DNA of 39,733 bases from Longilinea sp035560795. GTDB lineage: Bacteria > Chloroflexota > Anaerolineae > Anaerolineales > Anaerolineaceae. The notes beneath the pieces were generated by a model. The model worked only from the letters and a program-made list of their open reading frames with translations, was not told the origin of the DNA and ran no database searches. The translations under genes and the position numbers were made by a program. The stretch spans positions 1-39,733 of the forward strand of contig DATMYV010000023.1 of assembly GCA_035560795.1 (NCBI GenBank). Reading direction: 5' to 3'. This document shows, piece after piece, positions 18,494 through 27,247 of this stretch (positions within the stretch are counted from its first letter, which is position 1; every line of letters begins with the position of its first letter).

Positions 18494-19453
18494 TCAGACA
18501 GCTTTTTCGGCAATGTTGATTGTTTTCCGGACGGTGTATGTCAGCTTTTGCTGCGACTCATGGTAGGTTCGCATCAGCAGTTCGGCAATTAATCCCTGAA
18601 GAATGGATTGAAAACCCAGGATGACCAGCATAACACTCAGAATCAACAGCGGTGAGCGGATCATGTGTTCGCCGGCAAAAATGCGTAATCCAATCAGGAT
18701 GAGCATGACAATGACAGCCGCCAGAAATAAGATCATGCCCAATCCGCCAAACAAATAAATGGGTTTGCTTGCGAAGCTGTTCAGGAATTTTACGGTGAAC
18801 AGGTCCAACACAACTTTTATCGTGCGCTCCAGGCCATATTTCGCTTTTCCGAAGCGGCGCGGGTGGTGTTGGACCGGTACTTCAATGATGGACGCACCCA
18901 CCCATTTGGCATAGGCAGGAATGAAGCGGTGCATCTCTCCGTACAAACGGAAACCCGTGATCACTTCGCGCCGGTAGGCTTTGAGCGTGCAGCCGTAATC
19001 ATGCAAATGCACACCGGTCACCCAGGAAATCAGACTGTTGGCCAAACGGGACGGCAGCGTTCGGGTGATAAAAGTATCCTGGCGGTTCACTCGCCAGCCG
19101 CTCACCACATCATAGCCGGAGCGAATCTTCTCCAACATCATCGGAATATCCGCGGGATCATTCTGCAAATCCGCGTCGATCAATACAATGATTTCTCCGA
19201 TTGAATAATCAATGCCAGCGGCGATGGCTGTAGTCTGGCCGAAGTTCCGGCGCAATTGAACCACGCGCACATGCTGGGGATCCTGTTCAGCCAGCATGTC
19301 CAACTTAGCCAGGCTGCCGTCGCTGCTGCCGTCATCCACCAGCACAAGTTCCCACTGCAAACCAAGCGGCAACAATGCCTTGTTAACCGCCTCATACAAC
19401 AGGACAACACTTTCTTCTTCATTATACACAGGCGAAATTATGGAAAGATCCAC
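18494..19453 (-). CDS. Polyprenyl-phosphate glycosyltransferase (DPM1/ArnC-like GT2)
   Basis: A 319-residue enzyme expected to attach a single sugar to undecaprenyl phosphate on the cytoplasmic side. The N-terminal GT2 domain starts I-I-S-P-V-Y-N-E-E-E-S, has V-D-D-G-S-S-D-G-S, R-R-N-F-G-Q-T-T-A-I-A-A-G-I-D, and the metal-binding D-A-D-L-Q-N-D-P-A-D. R-R-F-G-K-A-K-Y-G-L-E-R-T is the conserved basic loop of the DPM1/ArnC/GtrB group. Two C-terminal membrane helices (about 230-255 and 265-290) match the GtrB-type layout. The start is GTG with AGGAAG eight bases upstream. Its product, a polyprenyl-phosphate sugar, is the known donor class for GT-C enzymes, several of which appear encoded next to it. 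Confidence 0.9.
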   Translation of the reverse strand: MDLSIISPVYNEEESVVLLYEAVNKALLPLGLQWELVLVDDGSSDGSLAKLDMLAEQDPQHVRVVQLRRNFGQTTAIAAGIDYSIGEIIVLIDADLQNDPADIPMMLEKIRSGYDVVSGWRVNRQDTFITRTLPSRLANSLISWVTGVHLHDYGCTLKAYRREVITGFRLYGEMHRFIPAYAKWVGASIIEVPVQHHPRRFGKAKYGLERTIKVVLDLFTVKFLNSFASKPIYLFGGLGMILFLAAVIVMLILIGLRIFAGEHMIRSPLLILSVMLVILGFQSILQGLIAELLMRTYHESQQKLTYTVRKTINIAEKAV

Positions 19454-19503
19454 AAAACCACTTCCTGTAAGCTCAATTTAAGCCAGCCGGATTGAATTAA
19501 TTA

Positions 19504-21030
19504 TTATAACTTTTCCCGATGACGCGTCAAGGAACGGTCACGCCACCAGCCGCCGCCAAAAATGGCGACGCTGATAATTACCACGCCCACAACGACACCC
19601 CAGAATGGCAGACCACCGAACCAATGAGCGTAGCGACTGAGATACCAGAGTGTGAAAGCGGCGATGAAGACCATGGCCACCGCGTATACCCGTCCCAACC
19701 ATTGGTTGTGCTGCTTGCGGGCCCACTGCCACGACCACCCCGCCAACAGCCCCATCCAGGGTAAGAATAGGGTGCGATAGCGCGGATTATCCCATTGATC
19801 ACCCCCGCCGCGCGCCGAGGAGATAACAGTCCAAAGCAGGGTTGAGAGTGCCAGCCACACCAATGCGCGCCGGTCGGATTCGGCCTGCGCCCGCCAGACA
19901 GTAAACAATGCAAATACCAGCAGCGGCGCCAATGCATACCAGCCGATCGCCCATAGAATGGAAATCGCCTGGCGCAGCGGCAGGGCAGCATCCGCCAGGG
20001 CGGCTGGCAGAACGGGTTGGGCAATGCCGTAGGCAATGATGAAGGGCAGCCGCAAGGCTGCGGGCAGCTCATCTAGGCGCTTGTCAATCATACCGCTGCC
20101 CATTTGCAGCAATTTGATATCCCAATCGCCTGACCAGCGCAGCCATTCCCATGAACCAGCAACAATCAGGATTCCGGCCAGTCCAAATACCAGCCAGCTC
20201 CAACGCTGCCAACGCGGCGGCATTTTGTTCATCCAATCCAATGCCAACCAGATGAGGAGAACACCGCCAGCGGCAATGGCGATGCGCGAACTCAATAACG
20301 CCATCCAGGCCAGGCTGACTGCCAAAACCACCAGAGGGACAACCTTCATTTTTGAAAATCGGATTACAGCCCAGCTTGCCAGTGCAATCGATCCCATCAG
20401 GAAAGGTTCGCGCATTTGGGAAGCACCCAGCAGCACCGATTGCGGATAAAGAGCGTAGATCCACCCGGCCACGCCCGCGGCGAACGTACCCCAGCGTGAA
20501 CGAATGGCACTAACCAAAAAAGGCAATCCCAGGGAATAAAAGAAAGCGCCCAAAAGAACTGTCAAGAGCGGCCGCTGCGCATCCGGGCTGAGGGCACGGT
20601 AAGCCAGCGTGGATATGGCCAGCAGGCCGCCGTATTGATCCTGATTGACATACTCGCCGCTGAACGCAGCCATCACCGGTTGATCCGTGCGCGCCAGGGT
20701 CCAGGCAGCCTGATCGCGCGCGTAGGCATCGTAGAAAATGTAACCGTTTAGTTCCGGCTCGCTGCCATTACCAAACACCGGCAGCGTCAGTTGCAGCGCT
20801 GCAGCGGCGGCAATCCGCAGCCCAAAAGCCAGGATCAGCATCCATGCCAGACCGCGTCCCCCGGCAACCCCGCGCCAGGCAAAAGCCAGGCATGCGCAGG
20901 CCAGTACTGAAATCAGCCCATAAACCAGCCAGGAACGGATGAAATCGCCGGCTGGGGCAACCAGAGCCAACCCCCATCCCATGAGGATTCCGGTCACAGC
21001 GGAAATGATAAAAAGATAACTATTCTTCAT
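19504..21030 (-). CDS. GT39/83-like multi-pass membrane glycosyltransferase
   Basis: A 508-residue protein with about 11-12 spans. The first extracytoplasmic loop has E-P-E-L-N-G-Y-I-F-Y-D-A-Y-A-R-D-Q (from about residue 91), then Y-V-N-Q-D-Q-Y-G-G-L-L, and a later loop has G-A-S-Q-M-R-E-P-F. These acidic loop motifs follow the pattern of PMT/ArnT-like enzymes that use polyprenyl-phosphate sugars. No soluble C-terminal domain is present; the chain ends in a basic tail. It overlaps the preceding GT39-like gene by ATGA, and a 50-bp gap follows before the polyprenyl-phosphate GT2. The sugar and acceptor are unknown. Confidence 0.65.
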   Translation of the reverse strand: MKNSYLFIISAVTGILMGWGLALVAPAGDFIRSWLVYGLISVLACACLAFAWRGVAGGRGLAWMLILAFGLRIAAAAALQLTLPVFGNGSEPELNGYIFYDAYARDQAAWTLARTDQPVMAAFSGEYVNQDQYGGLLAISTLAYRALSPDAQRPLLTVLLGAFFYSLGLPFLVSAIRSRWGTFAAGVAGWIYALYPQSVLLGASQMREPFLMGSIALASWAVIRFSKMKVVPLVVLAVSLAWMALLSSRIAIAAGGVLLIWLALDWMNKMPPRWQRWSWLVFGLAGILIVAGSWEWLRWSGDWDIKLLQMGSGMIDKRLDELPAALRLPFIIAYGIAQPVLPAALADAALPLRQAISILWAIGWYALAPLLVFALFTVWRAQAESDRRALVWLALSTLLWTVISSARGGGDQWDNPRYRTLFLPWMGLLAGWSWQWARKQHNQWLGRVYAVAMVFIAAFTLWYLSRYAHWFGGLPFWGVVVGVVIISVAIFGGGWWRDRSLTRHREKL

Positions 21031-22373
21031 GATGTTCTACGCCGTCGGAAATATTCCATTGCGTTCCATAGCAGCCACAGCACGCAAAACACCACCCAGG
21101 ATTGCAGCGGAATGAGGAAGCGCGGGTTATCCCCGTGATCTGGCAGCGTTTGCGCGATGGAAGACAGCCAGATCAGTATGCCGATGAACCAGAGAAACGG
21201 ATTCATACGCATCCACTGGCGGGCTTGCTTCCATAATAACATAAGCAAAGAAGCGAGAATGAATATGGCGTTGCACAAAACCAGCAAGACCCTTTCACCC
21301 TGAATCGCGCTTTGCAGCGCCAGGCGAAGGTCAGTCGAGGTGATTGCCTCAGAATGCCAATAGACTGGTGCACGCCAGTATAAAAACCAGCCGTCCACCA
21401 CCGTGCGAGCATACAGGCCCGGATGCGCGCGGATCAAATCGATGCTGACCCTGACCAATTTCCGCGACAGGTCGTAGAAATTCAAACCGGTCACTTTTTC
21501 AAGTTCCGGGATCGCCCCCCAAATGGTATTACCCTGGGTGCCGTATTGGGCAATCCGTTCGGCGCGGTAGCGCAAGTAGGTGTCACGCAGGGCAGCATCC
21601 TCTTCGGGTACATATTCGAAGAAATTCCCGGTATGCTGCACCAGGTGGTAGCCGTTCATTACGGTCACGCTAAGCATGTTATAGGTGGTGTAAATATATC
21701 CCACCCAAAGGCCGACTATGACCAATCCCGGCAACAGCGGCGCGCCAAAAGTGCCCAGGCGGGTACGCCACCTCTCCCGCCAAAAAACAACCGGTAAAAA
21801 CAATGCTATCCAAAATGGGACAAAAAAGAACAGCGGACGGGTCAATCCTGCTAGACCGCCAAACAAACCGCCAGCCAGCGCCCAGGCCAGCCGCGCCCAA
21901 CCGGGACGGCGCAATGCTTCAAAAATCGCCAGTGCTGCCAGCGCTAGCCAGAACGTGGTGAGCGTTTCAGTCAGCAGGTTGGCTTCGAAAAAAAGTTGTC
22001 CCAAATTGAGGGTATGTCCCAGGGCAGCCGCAGCCCCGAACTGGACTTTTCCACTGGTCTGCCAGCCGATCCAAAAGAAGACGCCTGTAATCAACAGCCC
22101 CATCAGCAGTTGCAGTGCATAAACATGCTGGTCAGAGCCAAACCAGGCAAGAAAGATCGGGTATCCCGGCGTGCGCGTTCCATCGTAACCTTCCCAGTGA
22201 TTCAAGACTGTATCAGCCAGATGCCGGTAGCTGGCGGTATCGTCATACGCCACTGGCGAATAAAACGCCAGCAGCAGCAGTCGTTCAAGAATTGCAACAG
22301 CTGAAATAATCAACAGCCAGCGCAACCACAATGGCACCCTGAGCCAGAGTTTAATATTTTGATTGGCGTGCAA
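21027..22373 (-). CDS. GT39-like multi-pass membrane glycosyltransferase
   Basis: A 448-residue protein with about 10-11 spans and clear family features of the PMT/ArnT-like (GT39/GT83) class: the first loop has Y-D-D-T-A-S-Y-R (Asp44-Asp45), followed by D-G-T-R-T-P-G-Y-P-I-F-L (64-75), and the next loop has N-L-L-T-E-T-L-T (132-139), where the acidic residue is conserved. Such enzymes glycosylate lipids, glycans or proteins outside the membrane from a lipid-phosphate-sugar donor. The start is TTG; an in-frame stop shortly upstream (TAA, about 20 bases before it) leaves no alternative. A 28-bp gap separates it from the GT4 gene upstream. Confidence 0.75.
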   Translation of the reverse strand: MHANQNIKLWLRVPLWLRWLLIISAVAILERLLLLAFYSPVAYDDTASYRHLADTVLNHWEGYDGTRTPGYPIFLAWFGSDQHVYALQLLMGLLITGVFFWIGWQTSGKVQFGAAAALGHTLNLGQLFFEANLLTETLTTFWLALAALAIFEALRRPGWARLAWALAGGLFGGLAGLTRPLFFFVPFWIALFLPVVFWRERWRTRLGTFGAPLLPGLVIVGLWVGYIYTTYNMLSVTVMNGYHLVQHTGNFFEYVPEEDAALRDTYLRYRAERIAQYGTQGNTIWGAIPELEKVTGLNFYDLSRKLVRVSIDLIRAHPGLYARTVVDGWFLYWRAPVYWHSEAITSTDLRLALQSAIQGERVLLVLCNAIFILASLLMLLWKQARQWMRMNPFLWFIGILIWLSSIAQTLPDHGDNPRFLIPLQSWVVFCVLWLLWNAMEYFRRRRTS

Positions 22374-22401
22374 GTATGCCTGCCATTGTTATGCGCATCG
22401 A

Positions 22402-23529
22402 TTAATCGAAAAAACCGTCTACCGCATGCTCAGCGCGGTCGCGCCAGGTATGCAGACGCGCATAGCTCTGCGCCTGATCGCCCAGGGCGCGGCGGCGGGA
22501 CTCGTCATCAAGCAATCCGCACAGCGCTTTTTCCCAGGAGGCCAAATCTTCTGCCTGGCAAAAAACAGCATTTTTCGCGTTCAACACTTCATGCAGTACG
22601 GGCAAATCGCTGCTGAGAATGACACGGCCCGTCGCCAGGTAGTCAAACATCTTCATCGGCGAACAAATATCAGCCGAATTGCCGCCGCTGCTGCCCGCAA
22701 TTTGCTTTTCATACGGCATCAGCAAAAAATCGCCGGCTGCCTGGTACAACGGGAGTCTGGTTTGTTCAATAAAGCCGGTCAGGGTTACATTTTCAACACC
22801 CAGTTCTTTCAAACGAATTCGCCAGCCATTCACATCCTCTGCGCGGCCGCCAACCCACAGGAATCGAATCCCGGGGAAGGATTTTGCCAGCCCAAGCAGC
22901 AATTCAATGCCTCGGCCGGCATAAAAATGGCCGCTGTAAACGGCCGTCAGGCAGTCGGGTAGCCCCAATTGTTGGCGGGCGGCTGCAGGACCGGGCAATT
23001 TGGCATAATGCTCCAAATCGACTGCATTTGGCGCCACCTGCACCTCAACGCCTTGCATCAAACGTCCGTAATCGCGCTCAAGCAAGTTAAGCAATGCAAT
23101 GGTAATGACCAGCAGGCGTTTTCGGCCGGGTGTCGTCAACCAACGGCGGAATAACCAGGGACCAATTTTTCCAGTCGGGCTGCCATGCATTTCCAAAATA
23201 ACAGGCAGACCTCTGAGTTGTGCTAATAACGCAGCCTGCAACGTCCAGGTATAAACCACCCAGGCTTTCGTTTCGCGCGCATTTTCAATGGCATTCAGCG
23301 CCAGATCGTAACGCCGCCAGACCTTATGCGCCGGCAGCCAGGTGACGCTGAATGGCGTTACCAGACCATAATATTCGGATAGTTTTGGCCATGGGGTGGT
23401 CTTATCGCCAGGCACGTAAAGACAAATTTCATGGCCCAACTGCGCCAGCCCGTGGCAAGCTTTAACCGCCTGAATGCTGTTCGCTGCGGAAGACGGTACT
23501 CTGGAAGTGGTGATGGCTGCAATTCTCAT
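22402..23529 (-). CDS. Family 4 glycosyltransferase
   Basis: A 375-residue GT-B enzyme. The N-terminal domain has A-A-I-T-T-S-R-V-P-S-S-A-A-N-S-I-Q-A-V-K-A and H-G-S-P-T-G-K-I-G-P. The donor domain has V-Y-S-G-H-F-Y-A-G-R-G-I-E-L-L, F-L-W-V-G-G and S-P-M-K-M-F-D-Y-L-A-T-G-R-V. In this last motif the usual first glutamate of E-x7-E is replaced, a variant common in GT4 enzymes of exopolysaccharide clusters. Its start overlaps the flippase stop as ATGA. It works on lipid-linked intermediates in the cytoplasm before the flippase acts, judged by gene order only. The sugar is unknown. Confidence 0.88.
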   Translation of the reverse strand: MRIAAITTSRVPSSAANSIQAVKACHGLAQLGHEICLYVPGDKTTPWPKLSEYYGLVTPFSVTWLPAHKVWRRYDLALNAIENARETKAWVVYTWTLQAALLAQLRGLPVILEMHGSPTGKIGPWLFRRWLTTPGRKRLLVITIALLNLLERDYGRLMQGVEVQVAPNAVDLEHYAKLPGPAAARQQLGLPDCLTAVYSGHFYAGRGIELLLGLAKSFPGIRFLWVGGRAEDVNGWRIRLKELGVENVTLTGFIEQTRLPLYQAAGDFLLMPYEKQIAGSSGGNSADICSPMKMFDYLATGRVILSSDLPVLHEVLNAKNAVFCQAEDLASWEKALCGLLDDESRRRALGDQAQSYARLHTWRDRAEHAVDGFFD

Positions 23530-24902
23530 GTCTTACTCTCCGCGATATTGTCAAGCGCTTCAGCTCGCCGGATGTCCGTTAATCCGCGCCAAACCATGAT
23601 GCCGATCGAAACAATAAAATAACCCGACAGCAGAACTGCTTCCATTATATATCCAGCGCCCGGCAGCAGGATCACCGCCAGGGCTACCTTAATAAGCATG
23701 GTCCAAAAACTGATTTTGAGCACATAACCGGCCTTTCCCTGGGCCAATAGCAGCGGGCGGTTCCAGAAAAGGATATTCGCAAAACCAAAACCCACCAGGA
23801 TGACCATCAAGAGGTCAAATGCTGGCAAGAAGCTGCTTGAGTAAATGTGAAAGGTGCGGCCGAAGAGAGACCAATCACTGAACAACACCTGGCGGCCAAA
23901 CAATACCAAACCCAGGGCTACCGCGCCGGTCCAACTGGCGGCAATCAGAGTCACCCGGCGCAACAGGCTGCGCAGGCGCGACCACTGGCGGTTGGCAAAG
24001 GCGCGGGTGATTTCAGGGTAGGTGGTGCTGATGAAAGGATTGATCGGCATCACCACCAGGTTTACGATGGCCAGGGCTGTTTTGTAATAACCGGCCACGG
24101 TGTTATTGAAGAATAAACCGACCCACTGCACCTCGCTATCGCGCGCAATGACGTTGATGGTGCCGCTAAAATTTGTGCTGACAGCGAATTTCGCCAGCTC
24201 CCGCCAGGGCGGCAGCAGCCTCAGGTCGGCGCGCCACCAGCCCCTGCCCAGCGACCCGGGAAGCCAGAAGAGCGCCACCAGGATTGGCCCTAATCCCATC
24301 ACGACCTTGCCAGTCAGGTAAGCCAACAGAACCAATTCCAGACTGGCTCCGCGGACCGCGATCAGCAGCACCAGTACGGCCACTAAAACAGACTGTACCA
24401 GGTTGATCAGCGCCTGGCTGCGGAAGTGATTGGTCACCTGCAACACGCCAGTGGCGGTCTCGGTACTGAAGTTCGCCAGAATGGACAGACCAAATATCAG
24501 GAACAAAGGCGTGAGAGCCATATCTTTGGCGAAATATCTCGCGCCGAGTGGAGCCAGAAGCGCCAGTGCGCCAAATGCCAACAAGGAGGTGCCCGTTTCG
24601 ACCAACCCGGCCAATTTGACCACTGCGGCTGCCCGTTCCGTTTCACCGCGTGCCAGCGATTCACCCATGTATTTGACAACCACATCGCCCATGCGAAACG
24701 AGAGCAACCGGTTGATATTGGAAACAAAGCCGGTGATGATGCCCAGCACTCCAAAAACCGCCACGCCCAACAGGTTGGCGGTGACGATGCTCAAGATGGC
24801 TGCAATGATATTGCTGGCAAACAGGTAGGTGGAATTGCGAACCACCCTGCGCAGCAGAAGGTCATGCGTCCAGGATTGGACAGAGTCTCGCAAAGGACTC
24901 AT
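23526..24902 (-). CDS. Wzx-like polysaccharide flippase (MOP/MATE superfamily)
   Basis: A 458-residue protein of about 12-14 spans in the polysaccharide-transporter (RfbX/Wzx, MVF) group. Visible hallmarks are the N-terminal R-N-S-T-Y-L-F-A-S-N-I-I-A-A-I-L-S, repeated glycine- and asparagine-containing helices, and P-I-N-P-F-I-S-T-T-Y-P-E-I-T-R in the middle, a common MOP-family turn. It would carry undecaprenyl-diphosphate-linked repeat units to the outer face of the membrane for the Wzy-like enzyme encoded in the facing operon. The frame extends to a TTG at 24926, but the ATG at 24902 gives a four-base ATGA overlap with the epimerase, so I use it. Clusters of this kind normally have one such gene, and this is the only one seen. 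Confidence 0.85.
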   Translation of the reverse strand: MSPLRDSVQSWTHDLLLRRVVRNSTYLFASNIIAAILSIVTANLLGVAVFGVLGIITGFVSNINRLLSFRMGDVVVKYMGESLARGETERAAAVVKLAGLVETGTSLLAFGALALLAPLGARYFAKDMALTPLFLIFGLSILANFSTETATGVLQVTNHFRSQALINLVQSVLVAVLVLLIAVRGASLELVLLAYLTGKVVMGLGPILVALFWLPGSLGRGWWRADLRLLPPWRELAKFAVSTNFSGTINVIARDSEVQWVGLFFNNTVAGYYKTALAIVNLVVMPINPFISTTYPEITRAFANRQWSRLRSLLRRVTLIAASWTGAVALGLVLFGRQVLFSDWSLFGRTFHIYSSSFLPAFDLLMVILVGFGFANILFWNRPLLLAQGKAGYVLKISFWTMLIKVALAVILLPGAGYIMEAVLLSGYFIVSIGIMVWRGLTDIRRAEALDNIAESKT

Positions 24903-25876
24903 TCGGTGATCACCTGGCTGGCCCAATCGCGCTCGGCCAGATACCAGTCAATCAAATTTCGCACCCCTTCGCGCAATCCCATCTGGGGCTGCCAGCCAAG
25001 CAGCTGCCTGGCTTTGCTTACGTCGGCCAGGTTGTTCATCATATCAGCCGGATGGAAGGGATGATGTTCAATTTTCGTCTTTTGCCCGAGCAGTTCTTCG
25101 ATCATGGCAATCAGGCCGTTGATCGAGATGGACTCGTGCCCGCCCAGATTAATCACATCATACCCCAACGGCTTTAGCCCCAGAATCGTACCGCGGGCAA
25201 TGTCATCGATATAAGTAAACCCACGAGATTGTGAGCCGTCGCCGTTGACGTGCAGGGCGCGCCCTTCCGCCACGCGCTGCACAAAGCGGAACATGGCCAG
25301 ATCCGGCCGGCCAGCCGGGCCGTAAACGGTGAAGTAACGGAAAATGGTGACATCAATGCCGTACAGGTGGTGGTAGGCATGGCACATCACCTCGGCGGCT
25401 TTCTTGCTGGCGGCATAGGACTGCAAAGGATGGCTGCTGTCGGCATCCTCGGGAGTTGGATACGGCGGGTTGGCGCCGTAAATGGACGAAGTTGACGCCA
25501 AAACAAATTTGCCAATGCCGTTGTGTTGTGCCAATTCCAGCAGGTTGAGCGTGCCAGTGGTGTTCGATTCGAGGAATACCCAGGGATTTTCCAGGCTGGC
25601 GCGTACACCTGCACGAGCCGCCAGATTAATGATGCCAGCGATGCCTGGGTTTTCAGCCGCTAGCCGGTCGAGCGCTGCCCGGTCGCATAAATCAGCCTGA
25701 TAAAAGCGGAAATCCTTTACAGGAGTAAGGCGGTTCAAGCGCCAGGTTTTCAGGCGGACATCATAGGCATCGTTGAGGTTATCGATGCCCACCACGCTGT
25801 GCCCCTGCTCCAGCAGCAGCTCGCTGACGCGCGCACCGATAAAACCCGCCGCTCCAGTGACAAGATAAATTGCCAT
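24899..25876 (-). CDS. NAD-dependent UDP-sugar 4-epimerase (UDP-glucuronate/UDP-hexosaminuronate type)
   Basis: A 325-residue extended SDR enzyme. It has G-A-A-G-F-I-G (8-14), I-D-N-L-N-D-A-Y-D-V-R-L-K (31-43), A-A-R-A-G-V-R-A-S-L-E-N-P (86-98), S-I-Y-G (131-134), the catalytic Y-A-A-S-K (154-158), and V-Y-G-P-A-G-R-P-D-L-A-M-F. The loop with N-L-N-D-x-Y-D and the R-x-G-V-R-x-S-x-x-N-P run are characteristic of UDP-glucuronate 4-epimerases and the related WbpP/Gne group, more than of GalE. It follows the 6-dehydrogenase gene with a one-base TAATG overlap, so it probably epimerises the uronic acid that enzyme makes. Whether the substrate carries an N-acetyl group cannot be settled from sequence. 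Confidence 0.85.
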   Translation of the reverse strand: MAIYLVTGAAGFIGARVSELLLEQGHSVVGIDNLNDAYDVRLKTWRLNRLTPVKDFRFYQADLCDRAALDRLAAENPGIAGIINLAARAGVRASLENPWVFLESNTTGTLNLLELAQHNGIGKFVLASTSSIYGANPPYPTPEDADSSHPLQSYAASKKAAEVMCHAYHHLYGIDVTIFRYFTVYGPAGRPDLAMFRFVQRVAEGRALHVNGDGSQSRGFTYIDDIARGTILGLKPLGYDVINLGGHESISINGLIAMIEELLGQKTKIEHHPFHPADMMNNLADVSKARQLLGWQPQMGLREGVRNLIDWYLAERDWASQVITE

Positions 25877-27198
25877 TACAACCTGACCACCTTTGGACTG
25901 TTCTTCCCCTTCTCGCCCAGCGCATTGCGGGTATCGACCAGCAGCGTCGCCGCATTCAAAATCGCGTCATAGTCATATACCTTGTGGTTGGTCACAATCA
26001 CCACACAATCTGCCGATCGAACGGCAGCCATCAAATCGGTCACGGAACGGCGCTCACCGCCGTCTTCATGGATCACCGGGATATACGGGTCGTGGTATTC
26101 GACCAGCGCACCTTTCTGTTCCAAGAGACGCATCACATCCAGGGAAGGCGATTCGCGCAGGTCATCGATATCGGGTTTATAGGCCGCACCCAACACCAGC
26201 ACATGGCTGCCCTTGAGCGATTTTTCCACGCCATTCAAAGCATCCTGCACCTTGCCGACGGCGAAACGCGGCATGTTGGTGTTGATTTCGGAGGCCAGTT
26301 CGATGAATCGGGCCGTATAGTTGAGGGATTTCAATTTCCACGAAAGATAAAGCGGATCAATGGGGATGCAGTGGCCACCCAGGCCGGGGCCGGGGGTGAA
26401 TTTCATAAAACCGAACGGTTTGGTTGCCGCGGCATCGATCACTTCCCACACGTCCACGTCCAACCGGTCGCACATAATGGCCAGTTCATTGACCAGACCG
26501 ATATTGATCATGCGGAAGGTGTTCTCCAACAGCTTGGTCATTTCGGCGACCTCGGTGGTCGAAACCCGCACTACCCGGTCGAGTGCCTGCTCATACCAGG
26601 CTGCCGCCACCTGCGAGCAGGCTGCGGTCATGCCGCCGACCACCTTTGGCGTATTCTTGGTGGTCCAGTCGGTGCGGCCCGGGTCGACCCGCTCCGGCGA
26701 GAAAGCCACAAAAATATCCTCTCCTATTTTCAAACCGCTGGGCTCAGTCATTTTGGGCAGCATCAATTCCCGCGTCGTGCCGGGATAGGTGCTGCTCTCC
26801 AGAACAACCACCATGCCGGAATGCACGTAAGGTGCCAGGCCTTCCGCCGCGCCGATGATAAATGACAGGTCCGGATCCCCAGTCTGGCGCAGCGGCGTTG
26901 GAACACAAATCGAAACTGCATCTGCGTTGGCCAGCACCGAATAATCGGTGGTTCCTTTCAGCTTGCCGGATTTCACCAGGCGCGCCACCTGCTCGCTGGG
27001 GATATCCAGAATATAGCTCTCCCCACGGTTAAGCTGATCCATTTTCCAGCCGATCGGGTCCACCCCGGTTACTTCAAAACCGGCCTCAGCAAAGACGGTG
27101 GCCAGCGGCAATCCAACATATCCCATGCCAAGAACAGCAACCTTTGCAGTACGATCCTTCAATTTGCGAATTAATTCTTGTGAAACATTTGAAGCCAT
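25876..27198 (-). CDS. UDP-N-acetylhexosamine / UDP-sugar 6-dehydrogenase (WbpA/WecC-like)
   Basis: A 440-residue enzyme that oxidises C6 of a nucleotide sugar to a uronic acid using 2 NAD. It shows G-M-G-Y-V-G (24-29), S-I-C-V-P-T-P-L (97-103), L-E-S-S-T-Y-P-G-T-T (133-142), F-S-P-E-R-V-D-P-G (167-174), L-E-N-T-F-R (225-230), and the catalytic cysteine Cys277 in P-G-P-G-L-G-G-H-C-I-P-I-D-P. Then comes V-L-G-A-A-Y-K-P-D-I-D-D-L-R-E-S-P-S. The combination matches WbpA-type UDP-GlcNAc 6-dehydrogenases more than Ugd. AAGGAG lies 11 bases before the ATG, and TAGAAT is visible in the 49-bp gap upstream. It opens the minus-strand polysaccharide operon. Confidence 0.9.
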   Translation of the reverse strand: MASNVSQELIRKLKDRTAKVAVLGMGYVGLPLATVFAEAGFEVTGVDPIGWKMDQLNRGESYILDIPSEQVARLVKSGKLKGTTDYSVLANADAVSICVPTPLRQTGDPDLSFIIGAAEGLAPYVHSGMVVVLESSTYPGTTRELMLPKMTEPSGLKIGEDIFVAFSPERVDPGRTDWTTKNTPKVVGGMTAACSQVAAAWYEQALDRVVRVSTTEVAEMTKLLENTFRMINIGLVNELAIMCDRLDVDVWEVIDAAATKPFGFMKFTPGPGLGGHCIPIDPLYLSWKLKSLNYTARFIELASEINTNMPRFAVGKVQDALNGVEKSLKGSHVLVLGAAYKPDIDDLRESPSLDVMRLLEQKGALVEYHDPYIPVIHEDGGERRSVTDLMAAVRSADCVVIVTNHKVYDYDAILNAATLLVDTRNALGEKGKNSPKVVRL

Positions 27199-27247
27199 AA
27201 TTTTAGAAACTCCTTCAACCCGGCCGAAGCAGGGTAAATTATTCTAG

